DNA of 64,000 nucleotides from Aeromicrobium wangtongii (GCF_024584515.1 NZ_CP102173.1:2666001-2730000), one strand, 5' to 3'. Numbered from the stretch's first letter, positions 45,674 to 54,485 are shown. Made by a program: numbers and translations. The notes: generated from the letters alone by a model not told the origin.

Positions 45674-47125
45674 TCAGACCTGCAGCGAGATCGCGACCGT
45701 CGTGCCGCCACCGACGCGCTCCTCGAACGACAGGGTCCCCCCCAGCTCACTTTGGACCAGCGTCGTCACGATCGACAGCCCCAGGCTGCTGGCCGGATCG
45801 AAGTCCGCGGGCAGCCCGACGCCGTCGTCGCTGACCCGCAGGCGGATCTTGTCGCGGATGCGATTGACCGCGAGCGTCAGCGTCCCGCCCGATCCCTCGT
45901 AGGCGTGCGCCGACGCGTTCTGGATGAGCTCGGTCAGCACCATCGACAACGGCGTGGCGATCTCGCCGGGCAGCAGCCCGAAGCTGCCGAACCGCTCGGG
46001 CTTGACCAGGCTCCCCCCGGCCGGGCCGTTGGAGACGTCCAGGACGTTGCGCAGCAGACGGTCGGCGATGTCGTCGAACTCGACGAAGTCGCTGAACGAC
46101 TGGCTCAGCGTCTCGTGGACCAGCGCGATCGACCCGACCCTGCGCACGGCCTCCTCCAGCGCTGCGCGTGCCTCCGGGTTCTCCATGCGTCGCCCCTGCA
46201 GGCGCAGCAGCGCGGCCACGGTCTGCAGGTTGTTCTTCACCCGGTGGTGGATCTCGCGGATCGTGGCCTCCTTCGAGACCAGCTCGCGCTCGCGCAGACG
46301 CAGCTCCGTGACATCACGCAACAGGATCAGCGCGCCACTGGGCTGTCCGGCCGAGCGCAGCGGGATGACCCGCAGCAGCAGCGAGGCCGAGCCGTTCTCG
46401 ACCTCGGCCTCGGCGCTCTCCCGGCTGCCCAGCAACGCCCGCGCACCGCGGTCGGTGGGACGGCGTCCGACCAGCCGGGTCGTCACGTCGCCCAGCTGGG
46501 TGCCCACTAGATCACCGGCGAGTCCGAGCCGGCGGTAGGCCGACATCGCATTCGGGCTCGCGTACCGGACCGCACCGCGGGAGTCGGTGCGGATGAAGCC
46601 ATCGCCGACCCTCAGCGAGTCGGACAGATCGGTTCGGGTGCCCGGGACCGGGAACTCGCCACGGCGGATCATCTCGGCCAGCTCGCCGGCCGCCTCCAGG
46701 TAGGAGTTCTCCAAGGCGCTGGACGAGCGCAGGGCGGTCCCGCTGCGGCGCCGGGAGATGACCGCGACGGTGTGGCCGGCCCGGCGCACCGGGATCACCT
46801 CGGCCGGCCCCCGGCTGCCATCGGGCTGGTCCTCGGCGCCGGCCACGGGACGTCCGGTGGCCAGGGCGATCTCGAGCGAGTCGTCGCGCCCGGTCGGCAA
46901 GAAGGTGCCTGCGACGTCCTCGAGCAGCGTCGTGGGGCCGGTCGTGGGACGGATCTGCGCCCCGGCCCACATCCCCTTGGCCTCGCTGTCGGGGACCCAG
47001 AGGACGAGATCGGAGAAGGACAGGTCGGCGATGATCTGCCAGTCCGCGACTAGGTCGTGCAACCACGCCACGTCGTCGGTGGACAGGGAGGTCTGGAACT
47101 TGGCGATGTCGTCCAGCGAGGGCAT
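45674..47125 (-). CDS. pdtaS: Sensor histidine kinase, PdtaS type
   Basis: This 483-residue soluble kinase has an N-terminal GAF-like domain (about 1-150), a PAS domain (about 180-275) and a HisKA_2-type phosphoacceptor helix with EIHHRVKNNLQTVAALLRLQ (His near residue 292). A HATPase domain follows, with LIQNASAHAY (N box), SDDGVGLP and SSLGLSIVTTL. It matches Mtb PdtaS in domain order and in adjacency to whiB1. TACCCT ends 6 nt before ATG 47125, so it is probably leaderless. Its usual partner PdtaR (receiver plus ANTAR) is not in the window. Confidence 0.93.
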   Translation of the reverse strand: MPSLDDIAKFQTSLSTDDVAWLHDLVADWQIIADLSFSDLVLWVPDSEAKGMWAGAQIRPTTGPTTLLEDVAGTFLPTGRDDSLEIALATGRPVAGAEDQPDGSRGPAEVIPVRRAGHTVAVISRRRSGTALRSSSALENSYLEAAGELAEMIRRGEFPVPGTRTDLSDSLRVGDGFIRTDSRGAVRYASPNAMSAYRRLGLAGDLVGTQLGDVTTRLVGRRPTDRGARALLGSRESAEAEVENGSASLLLRVIPLRSAGQPSGALILLRDVTELRLRERELVSKEATIREIHHRVKNNLQTVAALLRLQGRRMENPEARAALEEAVRRVGSIALVHETLSQSFSDFVEFDDIADRLLRNVLDVSNGPAGGSLVKPERFGSFGLLPGEIATPLSMVLTELIQNASAHAYEGSGGTLTLAVNRIRDKIRLRVSDDGVGLPADFDPASSLGLSIVTTLVQSELGGTLSFEERVGGGTTVAISLQV

Positions 47126-47131
47126 CGACTC

Positions 47132-47137
47132 AGGGTA
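47132..47137 (-). promoter_or_regulatory. -10 hexamer TACCCT, leaderless pdtaS
   Basis: TACCCT on the minus strand ends 6 nt before ATG 47125. Confidence 0.6.
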
Positions 47138-47165
47138 GGGCAGAGGTCCCACCCGAGCCGCGTGG

Positions 47166-47171
47166 CAGGAT
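47166..47171 (+). promoter_or_regulatory. -10-like hexamer CAGGAT before the DUF2785 gene
   Basis: CAGGAT ends 6 nt before GTG 47178. It is divergent from the pdtaS promoter 30 bp away. Confidence 0.4.
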
Positions 47172-47177
47172 GTGTGG

Positions 47178-48113
47178 GTGTCTGGGACGTACTGGCAATC
47201 GGTGATGCAGAGCGGGATGGATGTGCCCGCGGACCGCAGCCTGGACGAGTCCACCGTGGAGCTCGTCGAGATGCTCGGCCATCCGAATCCCCGCATGCGC
47301 GAGGACCTGGCCTATCCCCTGCTGACCACCTGGCTCACGCGCGGCGTCTACGACGACCTGCTCACCGGGCTCGGCGACGGGATCACCCCCGGCATGCGTC
47401 AGGGGCTCGGCCGCGACGGCGACATCTCGGTCGTGCGCCGCTCCTACAGCGCCCTGATGCTGGCCGAGATCATCGGCCGCGACAACAACGAGCACCTGGT
47501 GTCGTCGTCCTCGGTGCTGGACTGGGGCGACCGGGCCACCACCTGGTACGTCCGCGAGCAGGACCACCGCGGCTGGATCCCCGAGCTGGGCTGGGCCAAC
47601 ACGATCGCCCACGGCGCCGACCTGCTCGCTGCGCTGGCCCGCTCACGACACTTCGGGCGCCTCGAGCTCACCGTGCTGCTGGACGTCATCGCCGATCGCG
47701 TGCTGGCGCCGACCGCCTACATCTGGGGCCACGGCGACGTCGACCGCCTCGCCTACGCCGTCATGACCCTGCTGCACCGCAACGAGCTCGACCCCGGCAT
47801 CGTCGAGCCGTGGCTCGCCCGGCTGGGCGAGGGCATCAGGCCACCACGCACCCGTGGCCACCTGGCGGCCGAGTGGCCACCCCCCAGCGTCCGCAACACC
47901 TCATCGTTCCTTCGGGCGCTGCACCTGCAGCTCGCCCTGGGCGTGCAGGGCCGCGACGACCTGCGCACCGACGCCGAGCTCTTCGCCCAGCCTCCGGCCC
48001 ACCGCGCCGACCTCCTGCTGGCCGTGCTGGACCAGATCCGGGCCGAGCAGCCGTGGCTGTACCGCCCCACGACGAAGGCGCGTCCACTCGGCGGAGAGCG
48101 TACCGTCAAGTAA
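47178..48113 (+). CDS. DUF2785 family protein
   Basis: This 311-residue protein is alpha-helical and matches DUF2785 in segments such as DRGWIPELGWANTIAHGADLLAALA-like (here HRGWIPELGWANTIAHGA, about residues 131-148) and the surrounding helical repeats. Function is unknown. GTG 47178 is chosen from the promoter spacing; GTG 47172 is an alternative. Its TAA stop (48111-48113) forms the first half of the next gene's -10 box. Confidence 0.82.
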   Translation: MSGTYWQSVMQSGMDVPADRSLDESTVELVEMLGHPNPRMREDLAYPLLTTWLTRGVYDDLLTGLGDGITPGMRQGLGRDGDISVVRRSYSALMLAEIIGRDNNEHLVSSSSVLDWGDRATTWYVREQDHRGWIPELGWANTIAHGADLLAALARSRHFGRLELTVLLDVIADRVLAPTAYIWGHGDVDRLAYAVMTLLHRNELDPGIVEPWLARLGEGIRPPRTRGHLAAEWPPPSVRNTSSFLRALHLQLALGVQGRDDLRTDAELFAQPPAHRADLLLAVLDQIRAEQPWLYRPTTKARPLGGERTVK

Positions 48114-48116
48114 CCT
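48111..48116 (+). promoter_or_regulatory. -10 hexamer TAACCT containing the upstream stop codon
   Basis: TAACCT ends 7 nt before ATG 48124. Its TAA is also the DUF2785 stop codon. Confidence 0.6.
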
Positions 48117-48123
48117 GCGTCAC

Positions 48124-49815
48124 ATGACGACTGAAACCGACGGACAGGCCGACCCGACCACCGCTGCCGCGCTCCACGGGGGGATCCTGGCCCTCGACGT
48201 GGCCCGCGCCCACGGGGTGGAAGCACTGTTCACCCTGTCGGGCGCGCACGTCTTCCCGATGTACGACGCGGCGGTCAAGACCGAGCCGGCCATGCCGATC
48301 ATCGACGTGCGCCACGAGCCGACCGCGGTGTTCGCAGCCGAGGCGATCGGCAAGCTGACCCGCACCCCCGGCCTGGCCGTGCTGACCGCCGGCCCCGGCG
48401 TGACCAATGGCGTCAGCCCTGTGGCGCAGGCCAGCTTCGCCGGATCGCCGCTGGTCGTCGTGGGCGGCCGGGCACCCAACAACCGCTGGGGAACGGGCAG
48501 CCTGCAGGAGCTGGACCAGCCGCCGATCTTCGCGTCCATCTCGAAGTCGGCGACGACCGCGCGCACCGTCGACGACATCGCACCGACGATCGACGAGGCG
48601 TTCACCCTGGCCGGCTCCTCGCACCGCGGCCCGACGTTCGTCGACGTGCCGATGGACGAGTTCTTCAACAGCAGCGCACCCGGCCACGAGTCCCGCGGAC
48701 GGACGCGCGACGTCATCGAGCCGGACACCGACGACCTGCGGCGCATCGCCGGGCTGCTCACCGACGCGGCGCGTCCCGTGCTGGTGCTGGGCACCGATGT
48801 GTGGGCCGACGGGGCGGAGGACGCGGCACTGCACTTCGTGACCGAGACCGGCATCCCGGTCATCGCCAACGGCATGGGCCGCGGCATCGTCCCCGGCGGG
48901 CACCCGCAGCTCGTGACGAAGGCCCGGTCGACCTCGTTCAACACCGCCGACCTGGTCATCGTGGTCGGCACGCCCCTGGACTTCCGGCTCGGCTACGGCG
49001 TCTTCGGCGGCAAGGACGGCGCCACGCCCGCCCGGACCGTGCACCTCGCGGACTCGCCCGGCCAGGTGTCGGGCCACGCCGAGCTGGCCGGCTCGGCCAG
49101 CGGTGACCTGACCGCGGTGTTCACCGGTCTGCTGGCCGCCCTGCAGTCGGCCCCCGGCAGCCGCCCGGACTGGACTCCGTGGCTGTCGACCCTGCAGACC
49201 GAGGTCGCCGCCGCGACGGCGCGCGACAACGAGCTGCTGACCGCCGAGGCGGACCCGATCCACCCGGCCCGCATCTACGGCGAGCTGCTGCCGCGCCTGG
49301 CCGATGACGCCGTCGTGATCGGCGACGGCGGCGACTTCGTCTCGTTCGCCGGCAAGTTCGTCGAGCCCAAGCGCCCCGGCGGCTGGCTCGACCCCGGACC
49401 CTACGGCTGCCTCGGCGCCGGCATGGGCGCCGCGATGGCCGCCCGCATCACGCGCCCGTCCAGCCAGGTCGTGCTGCTGTACGGCGACGGCGCCGCGGGC
49501 ATGTCGCTGATGGACGTCGACACGCTCGTGCGCCATGACCTGCCGGTCGTCATGGTCGTCGGCAACAACTCGGCATGGGGCCTGGAGAAGGGCCCGATGC
49601 AGTGGATCTACGGCTACGACGTGGCCGCCGACCTCGCGCCGCAGACCCGCTACGACCAGGTCGTGACCGCTCTGGGCGGCGGTGGCGAGATGGTGACCGA
49701 TCCCCGCGAGATCGGGCCGGCCCTGGACCGGGCCTTCGCCTCGGGCATCCCGTACCTCGTCAACGTCATGACCGATGTCGACGCGGCCTACCCCCGTGCC
49801 ACGACCGGCATCTGA
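48124..49815 (+). CDS. Acetolactate synthase-like thiamine diphosphate enzyme
   Basis: This 563-residue ThDP enzyme has the three-domain layout of the family. The catalytic glutamate lies in RHEPTAVFAAEAIGKLT (about residue 61), the acetolactate-synthase-type LTAGPGVTNG segment follows, and the metal/ThDP motif runs from GDGAAGMSL to GNN (about 457-481). Large-subunit acetolactate synthases look like this, but no regulatory subunit gene is adjacent, so it may be another 2-oxoacid decarboxylase/ligase. It is probably leaderless. A GNAT gene overlaps its 3' end. Confidence 0.85.
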   Translation: MTTETDGQADPTTAAALHGGILALDVARAHGVEALFTLSGAHVFPMYDAAVKTEPAMPIIDVRHEPTAVFAAEAIGKLTRTPGLAVLTAGPGVTNGVSPVAQASFAGSPLVVVGGRAPNNRWGTGSLQELDQPPIFASISKSATTARTVDDIAPTIDEAFTLAGSSHRGPTFVDVPMDEFFNSSAPGHESRGRTRDVIEPDTDDLRRIAGLLTDAARPVLVLGTDVWADGAEDAALHFVTETGIPVIANGMGRGIVPGGHPQLVTKARSTSFNTADLVIVVGTPLDFRLGYGVFGGKDGATPARTVHLADSPGQVSGHAELAGSASGDLTAVFTGLLAALQSAPGSRPDWTPWLSTLQTEVAAATARDNELLTAEADPIHPARIYGELLPRLADDAVVIGDGGDFVSFAGKFVEPKRPGGWLDPGPYGCLGAGMGAAMAARITRPSSQVVLLYGDGAAGMSLMDVDTLVRHDLPVVMVVGNNSAWGLEKGPMQWIYGYDVAADLAPQTRYDQVVTALGGGGEMVTDPREIGPALDRAFASGIPYLVNVMTDVDAAYPRATTGI

Positions 49816-50347
49816 GGTCGTCGTCCGGATCGCCCGCGAGGACGAGTACGAGGCGATCGGCGCGCTGACGGTGGCCGGCTACCAGGCGGACGGGTACCTG
49901 ACGCGCGCGAACGGCTCCTACGACGACGGGTACGCCGGCTGGCTGGCCGACGCCGCGGCACGCGGGCGGCACGACACGCTGCTGGTGGCGACCGTCGACG
50001 AACGTCTGGTCGGCACGGTCACGTGGTGCCCGCACGGCTCCGCCTCGGCGCAGATCGCCCAGCGCCCGGACCAGGGCGAGTTCCGCACGCTCTCGGTCGA
50101 CCCGGTGGCGCGCGGACGCGGCGTGGCACGGGCCCTCGTCCAGGAGTGCCTGGATCGGGCACGGGCTGAGGGGCTCACCGAGGTGCTGCTGTGCTCACTG
50201 GACGAGATGACACCGGCGCACCGCCTGTACACCTCGATGGGCTTCGTCCGGCGGCCCGAGCTGGACTGGTCCCCCGCCCCGGGCACGAATCTGCTCACGT
50301 TCTCGATCGACATGGCCGGGGAGGGTCGGCGGGGCGACGGCAGATAA
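49775..50347 (+). CDS. GNAT family N-acetyltransferase
   Basis: This acetyltransferase of about 190 residues has the acetyl-CoA motif A as LSVDPVARGRGVARALVQECL (about residues 105-125) and motif B in HRLYTSMGFVRR. It overlaps the preceding gene by 41 bp if started at ATG 49775; GTG 49796 would reduce this to 20 bp and drop seven residues. The substrate is unknown. Its TAA stop lies in the -10 box of the ABC exporter operon. Confidence 0.88.
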   Translation: MSTRPTPVPRPASEVVVRIAREDEYEAIGALTVAGYQADGYLTRANGSYDDGYAGWLADAAARGRHDTLLVATVDERLVGTVTWCPHGSASAQIAQRPDQGEFRTLSVDPVARGRGVARALVQECLDRARAEGLTEVLLCSLDEMTPAHRLYTSMGFVRRPELDWSPAPGTNLLTFSIDMAGEGRRGDGR

Positions 50348-50350
50348 CCT
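50345..50350 (+). promoter_or_regulatory. -10 hexamer TAACCT containing the GNAT stop codon
   Basis: TAACCT ends 7 nt before ATG 50358, and its TAA is the stop codon of the GNAT gene. Same hexamer and spacing as at 48111. Confidence 0.6.
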
Positions 50351-50357
50351 TGCTCGG

Positions 50358-52073
50358 ATGCCCGTGGACGTTGCTGCTCCCCGATCCGCCGCGGCCCTCA
50401 TGCGCCGCGGCATCTGGCGGCACCGGCGCAAGCTGCTCGGCTGCTATGCGCTGATCTGCTGCTGGATGCTGTGCGAGGCGCTCGTCCCGGTGCTCATCGG
50501 CGTCATCATCGACCGGGCCGTGGCCACCGGCGACTTCGCCGAGCTCGCGATCTGGGGCGGTGCCCTCATCGCGCTGTTCGCCGTGCTCAGCTACGCCTAC
50601 CGGTTCGGCTCTCGGCTGGGTGTGGCCGCGATCCAGCTGGAGATGCACCAGCTGCGCCTCGAGGTCGGCGAGCACGTGCTCGGCCCAGCCGGGGCGCGCA
50701 CGGGGCTCCTGCCCGGCGAGACGCTGTCGTTGGCGACCTCCGACGCCGAGACGATCGGCGAGTTCCTGTGGCACGTCGGGTACACCTTGGCCGGGCTGGT
50801 CGGCATCGCCCTGAGCGCCGTCGTCCTGCTGCGCATCGACCTGGGCATCGGACTGGTGGTGCTGCTCGGGGTGCCCCTGGTGCTGGTGCTGATCCAGGTC
50901 GTGACGCCGCTGATCGCCCGCGACACGAACGACCAGCAGGCCGGCATCGCCCGCGCGACCGGCATCGCCACCGATCTGGTGACCGGCCTGCGCCCGCTGA
51001 AGGGCGTCGGCGCCGAGGACGTCGCGACGCAGCGCTACCGGGTGCAGAGCGCCCTGGCCCGCGACGCCAGCATCCGCACCGCCCGCTCGGTGGGCTACAT
51101 GTACGGGCTGACCGGGGCGCTCAGCGGGCTGTTCCTGGCCCTGGTGGCCTGGCTCGCCGGAACCCGGGCGCTGGACGGGGACATCAGCATCGGTGAGCTC
51201 ATCGCGATCGTGGGCCTGACCCAGTTCCTGGCCGAGCCCATCGCCGGGCTCGGGCAGACCAGCGCGCAGGCCGCGCGGTCGTTCGCCTCGGCCGGACGGC
51301 TGGCGGAGTTCCTCGGCACACCACCGCTCGCGACGTCCGGCATCACGGTGCTGGACGACCCGGACGCCGAGCTCGTCGTGGGTGACCTGACCAGCGGTCC
51401 GCTGCACGACGTCGACATCGCGCCGACCCGCGGGGAGCTGCTGGGCGTCGTCGTGGACGACACCGCGAGCAGCGACACCCTCGTGCGGCTCGTGCGCGGT
51501 GAGGTGCTGCCCGAGGACCGGCAGGGCGCGCTGACGCTCGGCGGGCACCCGGTGGACGAGCTCACGATCGACTCCCTGCGCTCGCGTGTCGTCGTCAGCC
51601 AGCACCACGTCGACCTGTTCGAGGGGACGCTGCGCTCGACCATCGACCCCGACGACCATCTCGACGAGGCGAGCCTGGCCGCCGTGCTGGAGGCCTCGGC
51701 CGCCGGAGACGTCGTGGGCCTGCACCCCGACGGACTGCTGCAACCCATCACCGACGGCGCCGCGACGTTCTCGGGCGGCCAGCGGCAGCGCATCGCCCTC
51801 GCCCGGGCCCTGGCCACGCGCGCACCGCTGCTGGTGCTGGCCGAGCCCACGAGCGCCGTCGACGCCATGACCGAGCAGCGCATCGCCGACGGCATCCGTG
51901 CCCTCCGGCACCCGGACGGCAGCGACCTCACGACCGTTGTCATCACGTCCAGCCCGGCGCTCCTGGCCGCTGCCGACCGCGTCCTGCTGGTCCACGCCGG
52001 CCGCATCGTCGCGGCCGGGACCCATCACGACCTGGCCCAGCGCAACGACTACCGGGACGCGGTGCTGCGATGA
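50358..52073 (+). CDS. ABC exporter half-transporter with degenerate ATP site
   Basis: This 571-residue type IV ABC half-transporter has six membrane helices (about residues 25-300) and a nucleotide-binding domain. The signature FSGGQRQR (about 470) and Q-loop (VVVSQ) are intact. Walker A is not: the GxxGxGKS/T position reads VVVDDTASSDT (about 364-374), with no lysine. Walker B reads LLVLAEPTSAVD, with Ala for Asp, and the H-loop histidine is replaced (ITSSP). It should therefore not hydrolyse ATP at its own Walker site but can lend its signature to the partner encoded next, whose start overlaps this stop (ATGA). The substrate is unknown. Confidence 0.92.
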   Translation: MPVDVAAPRSAAALMRRGIWRHRRKLLGCYALICCWMLCEALVPVLIGVIIDRAVATGDFAELAIWGGALIALFAVLSYAYRFGSRLGVAAIQLEMHQLRLEVGEHVLGPAGARTGLLPGETLSLATSDAETIGEFLWHVGYTLAGLVGIALSAVVLLRIDLGIGLVVLLGVPLVLVLIQVVTPLIARDTNDQQAGIARATGIATDLVTGLRPLKGVGAEDVATQRYRVQSALARDASIRTARSVGYMYGLTGALSGLFLALVAWLAGTRALDGDISIGELIAIVGLTQFLAEPIAGLGQTSAQAARSFASAGRLAEFLGTPPLATSGITVLDDPDAELVVGDLTSGPLHDVDIAPTRGELLGVVVDDTASSDTLVRLVRGEVLPEDRQGALTLGGHPVDELTIDSLRSRVVVSQHHVDLFEGTLRSTIDPDDHLDEASLAAVLEASAAGDVVGLHPDGLLQPITDGAATFSGGQRQRIALARALATRAPLLVLAEPTSAVDAMTEQRIADGIRALRHPDGSDLTTVVITSSPALLAAADRVLLVHAGRIVAAGTHHDLAQRNDYRDAVLR

Positions 52074-53812
52074 GCCGCCACCTGCTGCCCATCGCCACCC
52101 GGGGCGAGACCACCCGCCTGGCCGCGTCCCTGCTGCGCGCCCACCGGGGTCCGCTGACCGTGGCAGCTGCTGCCTTCGTCGTGGTGGGACTCGCCGGGCT
52201 CGTCGGCCCCTGGGTGCTGGGACGGATCGTCGACGCCGTGACGACGGGCGGCGACTCGTCCGTCGTGCTGAACGGCGCGCTCCTCATCGCGGCGGCGAGC
52301 ATCCTGATCGGCGTCGGCACGTCGGTGTCGGTGCTGTTCCTGGCCAGGGCCGGGGAGCCCGCGCTGGCCGACCTGCGGGAGCAGGCACTGGACCGCGCCC
52401 TGCACCTGGATGCCCACCGCCTCGAGGAGGCCGGGGCGGGCGACCTGCTCTCGCGCATGGGCGACGACGTGCGCTCCGTGGCCCAGTCACTGACGCAGAT
52501 CGTCCCGCTGCTGATCCAGTCGCTCGTCGCGATCGTCTTCACCGCCGGAGGCCTGTTCGCCCTCGACTGGCGACTCGGGCTGGCCGGGCTCGCCAGCGCG
52601 CCGTTCTACGCGATGGGCCTGCGCTGGTACCTGCCGCGATCGGGGCCGTACTACGCCCGCGAGCGCATCGCCCAGGGCGAGCGCGCCCAGGTGCTGGTCA
52701 GTGGTGTCCAGGGGGCGTCGACGCTGCGGGCGCTGTCGCGCGAGCGCGTCCAGCTCGACAGCATCGCCCACCACTCGCGCCACGCCATGACGATCTCGCT
52801 CGACGTCTTCCGGCTGTTCACGCGCTTCGGCGCCCGGCAGAACCGGTCGGAGCTCATCGGCTTGTGCCTCGTGCTGGGCACCGGCTTCGTGCTGGTGCGC
52901 CATGACCTGGCGACCGTGGGAGCCGTGACGGCGGCCGCGCTGTACTTCCACCGGCTGTTCAACCCCATCGGCGCCCTGCTGATGATCTTCGACGACATCC
53001 AGTCCGCAGGGGCCTCGCTGGCACGGCTCGCAGGAGTCGCGCGGCTCGAACCGTCCCCCGCCTCGGACGCCCCGTCGCCGGTACGCGACGGACGCTTCGA
53101 GCTGGTGGGCATCAGCCACGAGTACGTACCGGGCCACCGCGTGCTGTCCGATGTCACGATCCGCGTCGCCGACGGCGAGCGGGTCGCCCTCGTCGGCGCG
53201 ACGGGTGCGGGCAAGAGCACATTGGGCCTCATCGCCGCGGGGCTGCTGCGACCGACTGCCGGACGCGTCTCGGTGGGCGGATTCGCGGAGTCCTCGCTGC
53301 ACCCGTCCCACCTGCGCGCCGCCGTCGCGCTCGTGACCCAGGACGTCCACGTGTTCTCGGGGACGGTGCGCGACAACGTGGACCTCGCCCGTCCCGGCGC
53401 GAGCGACCCCGAGATCCGTGGCGCGCTGGAGACGGTGCGTGCGATGTCGTGGGTCGACGCCCTCCCCGACGGACTGGACACCGTCGTGGGCGATCACGGA
53501 CACCGGTTGACCCCGGCCCAGGCGCAGCAGCTCGCGCTGGCCCGCGTCCTGCTGCACGACCCGCTGGTCGCGGTGTTCGACGAGGCGACGGCCGAGGCCG
53601 GGTCGAGCGGTGCCCGCGAGCTGGAGGAGGCGGCCGTTGCCGTCGCCCGCGGCCGGACGTCGCTGGTCGTGGCGCACCGGCTGACCCAGGCGCGCACGGC
53701 CGACCGGGTCATCGTGATGCACGAGGGACGCATCGTCGAGGAGGGCACCCACGACGAGCTCGTGGCCGCCGGCGGCCGGTACGCCGACCTGTGGTCCGCC
53801 TGGTCGACCTGA
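52070..53812 (+). CDS. ABC exporter half-transporter with intact ATP site and degenerate signature
   Basis: This 580-residue half-transporter has six membrane helices (about 20-300) and a nucleotide-binding domain. Walker A GATGAGKST (about 376-384), Walker B VAVFDEAT (about 503) and the H-loop VVAHRLT are canonical. The LSGGQ signature is replaced by LTPAQAQQ (about 480) and the D-loop is altered (AEAGSS). Together with the preceding subunit this makes exactly one complete composite ATP site. The repeat array begins directly after its stop. Confidence 0.93.
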   Translation: MSRHLLPIATRGETTRLAASLLRAHRGPLTVAAAAFVVVGLAGLVGPWVLGRIVDAVTTGGDSSVVLNGALLIAAASILIGVGTSVSVLFLARAGEPALADLREQALDRALHLDAHRLEEAGAGDLLSRMGDDVRSVAQSLTQIVPLLIQSLVAIVFTAGGLFALDWRLGLAGLASAPFYAMGLRWYLPRSGPYYARERIAQGERAQVLVSGVQGASTLRALSRERVQLDSIAHHSRHAMTISLDVFRLFTRFGARQNRSELIGLCLVLGTGFVLVRHDLATVGAVTAAALYFHRLFNPIGALLMIFDDIQSAGASLARLAGVARLEPSPASDAPSPVRDGRFELVGISHEYVPGHRVLSDVTIRVADGERVALVGATGAGKSTLGLIAAGLLRPTAGRVSVGGFAESSLHPSHLRAAVALVTQDVHVFSGTVRDNVDLARPGASDPEIRGALETVRAMSWVDALPDGLDTVVGDHGHRLTPAQAQQLALARVLLHDPLVAVFDEATAEAGSSGARELEEAAVAVARGRTSLVVAHRLTQARTADRVIVMHEGRIVEEGTHDELVAAGGRYADLWSAWST

Positions 53813-53813
53813 C

Positions 53814-54070
53814 CCCACGCTGACGCGTGGCTTACGCACGCCGACGCGTGGCTTACGCACGCTGACGCGTGGCTTACGCACGCCCACGCGTGGGTTACGG
53901 ACGCCGACGCGTGGGTTGTCATCGACGACAACCACACCCCACGGTTCGCAACCCACGCGTCACGGTTCACAACCCACGCGTCAGCGTGCATAAGCCACGC
54001 GTCACGGTTCACAACCCACGCGTCACGGTGCGCAACCCACGCGTCGGCGTGCGTAAGCCACGCGTCAGCG
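53814..54070. repeat. Symmetric array of 21-bp repeats with ACGCGT cores
   Basis: ACGCGT occurs at 53823, 53844, 53865, 53886 and 53907, then at 53955, 53976, 53997, 54018, 54039 and 54060. Spacing is exactly 21 bp within each half. The first five units read GACGCGTGGCTTACGCACGC-like and the last six are their reverse complement, so the whole is a large imperfect palindrome centred near 53932, with one decayed unit in the middle. The right end abuts the thioesterase promoter (TACGGT at 54076). It is non-coding, although a minus-strand frame stays open through it because 21 is divisible by 3. Confidence 0.92.
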
Positions 54071-54075
54071 TCGTC

Positions 54076-54081
54076 TACGGT
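54076..54081 (+). promoter_or_regulatory. -10 hexamer TACGGT, leaderless thioesterase gene
   Basis: TACGGT ends 6 nt before ATG 54088. The last 21-bp repeat covers the expected -35 position. Confidence 0.6.
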
Positions 54082-54087
54082 GTGGGG

Positions 54088-54459
54088 ATGCAGTCTGCGA
54101 GCATCACCCGCGTCGTCACGTCAGATGACACCGCCCGGGCCCTGGGCTCGGGCGACCTGGACGTCCTGGCGACGCCACGACTGCTCGCCTGGCTCGAGGA
54201 GGCGACCTGCGCGGCGCTCGACCTGCCGGCCGAGCGGACCAGCGTCGGGACGCGCGTCGAGCTCGAGCACCTCGCTGCCAGCCCGGTCGGCGCAGAGGTC
54301 ATCGCAGCCGCCCACGTCATCCATACCGACGGGCGGCTGGTGCGCTTCCAGGTCGTGGCCCAGGACTCCGGCGGCACGCTGCTGGCCACCGGTGAGGTGC
54401 GCCGGGTCGTGGTGGACCGGGAGCGATTTCTGTCCCGCATCAGGCCTGTGGGAGACTGA
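54088..54459 (+). CDS. Hot-dog fold thioesterase, FlK-like
   Basis: This 123-residue protein resembles the fluoroacetyl-CoA thioesterase FlK family. The family's catalytic positions align with Thr29 (LATPRLL), Glu37 (WLEEATC) and His61 (ELEHLAASPVG). Most chromosomal members act on unknown acyl-CoAs. It is probably leaderless, with the 21-bp repeat array directly upstream. It ends 26 bp before the bL37 gene. Confidence 0.85.
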   Translation: MQSASITRVVTSDDTARALGSGDLDVLATPRLLAWLEEATCAALDLPAERTSVGTRVELEHLAASPVGAEVIAAAHVIHTDGRLVRFQVVAQDSGGTLLATGEVRRVVVDRERFLSRIRPVGD

Positions 54460-54485
54460 GACATCGACTTTTGAGGAGGAACACC

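Noticed and set aside
53494-54012. Minus-strand open frame of 172 codons with DAWV-type heptad repeats through the 21-bp array
   Set aside because: The frame is open only because the repeat period is a multiple of three. It overlaps the end of the ABC gene on the other strand, has no ribosome-binding site, and the reverse frame shows the same artefact.
53814-54070. Possible CRISPR array
   Set aside because: There are no unique spacers: the 21-bp units are contiguous, change orientation in the middle, and no cas genes are nearby.
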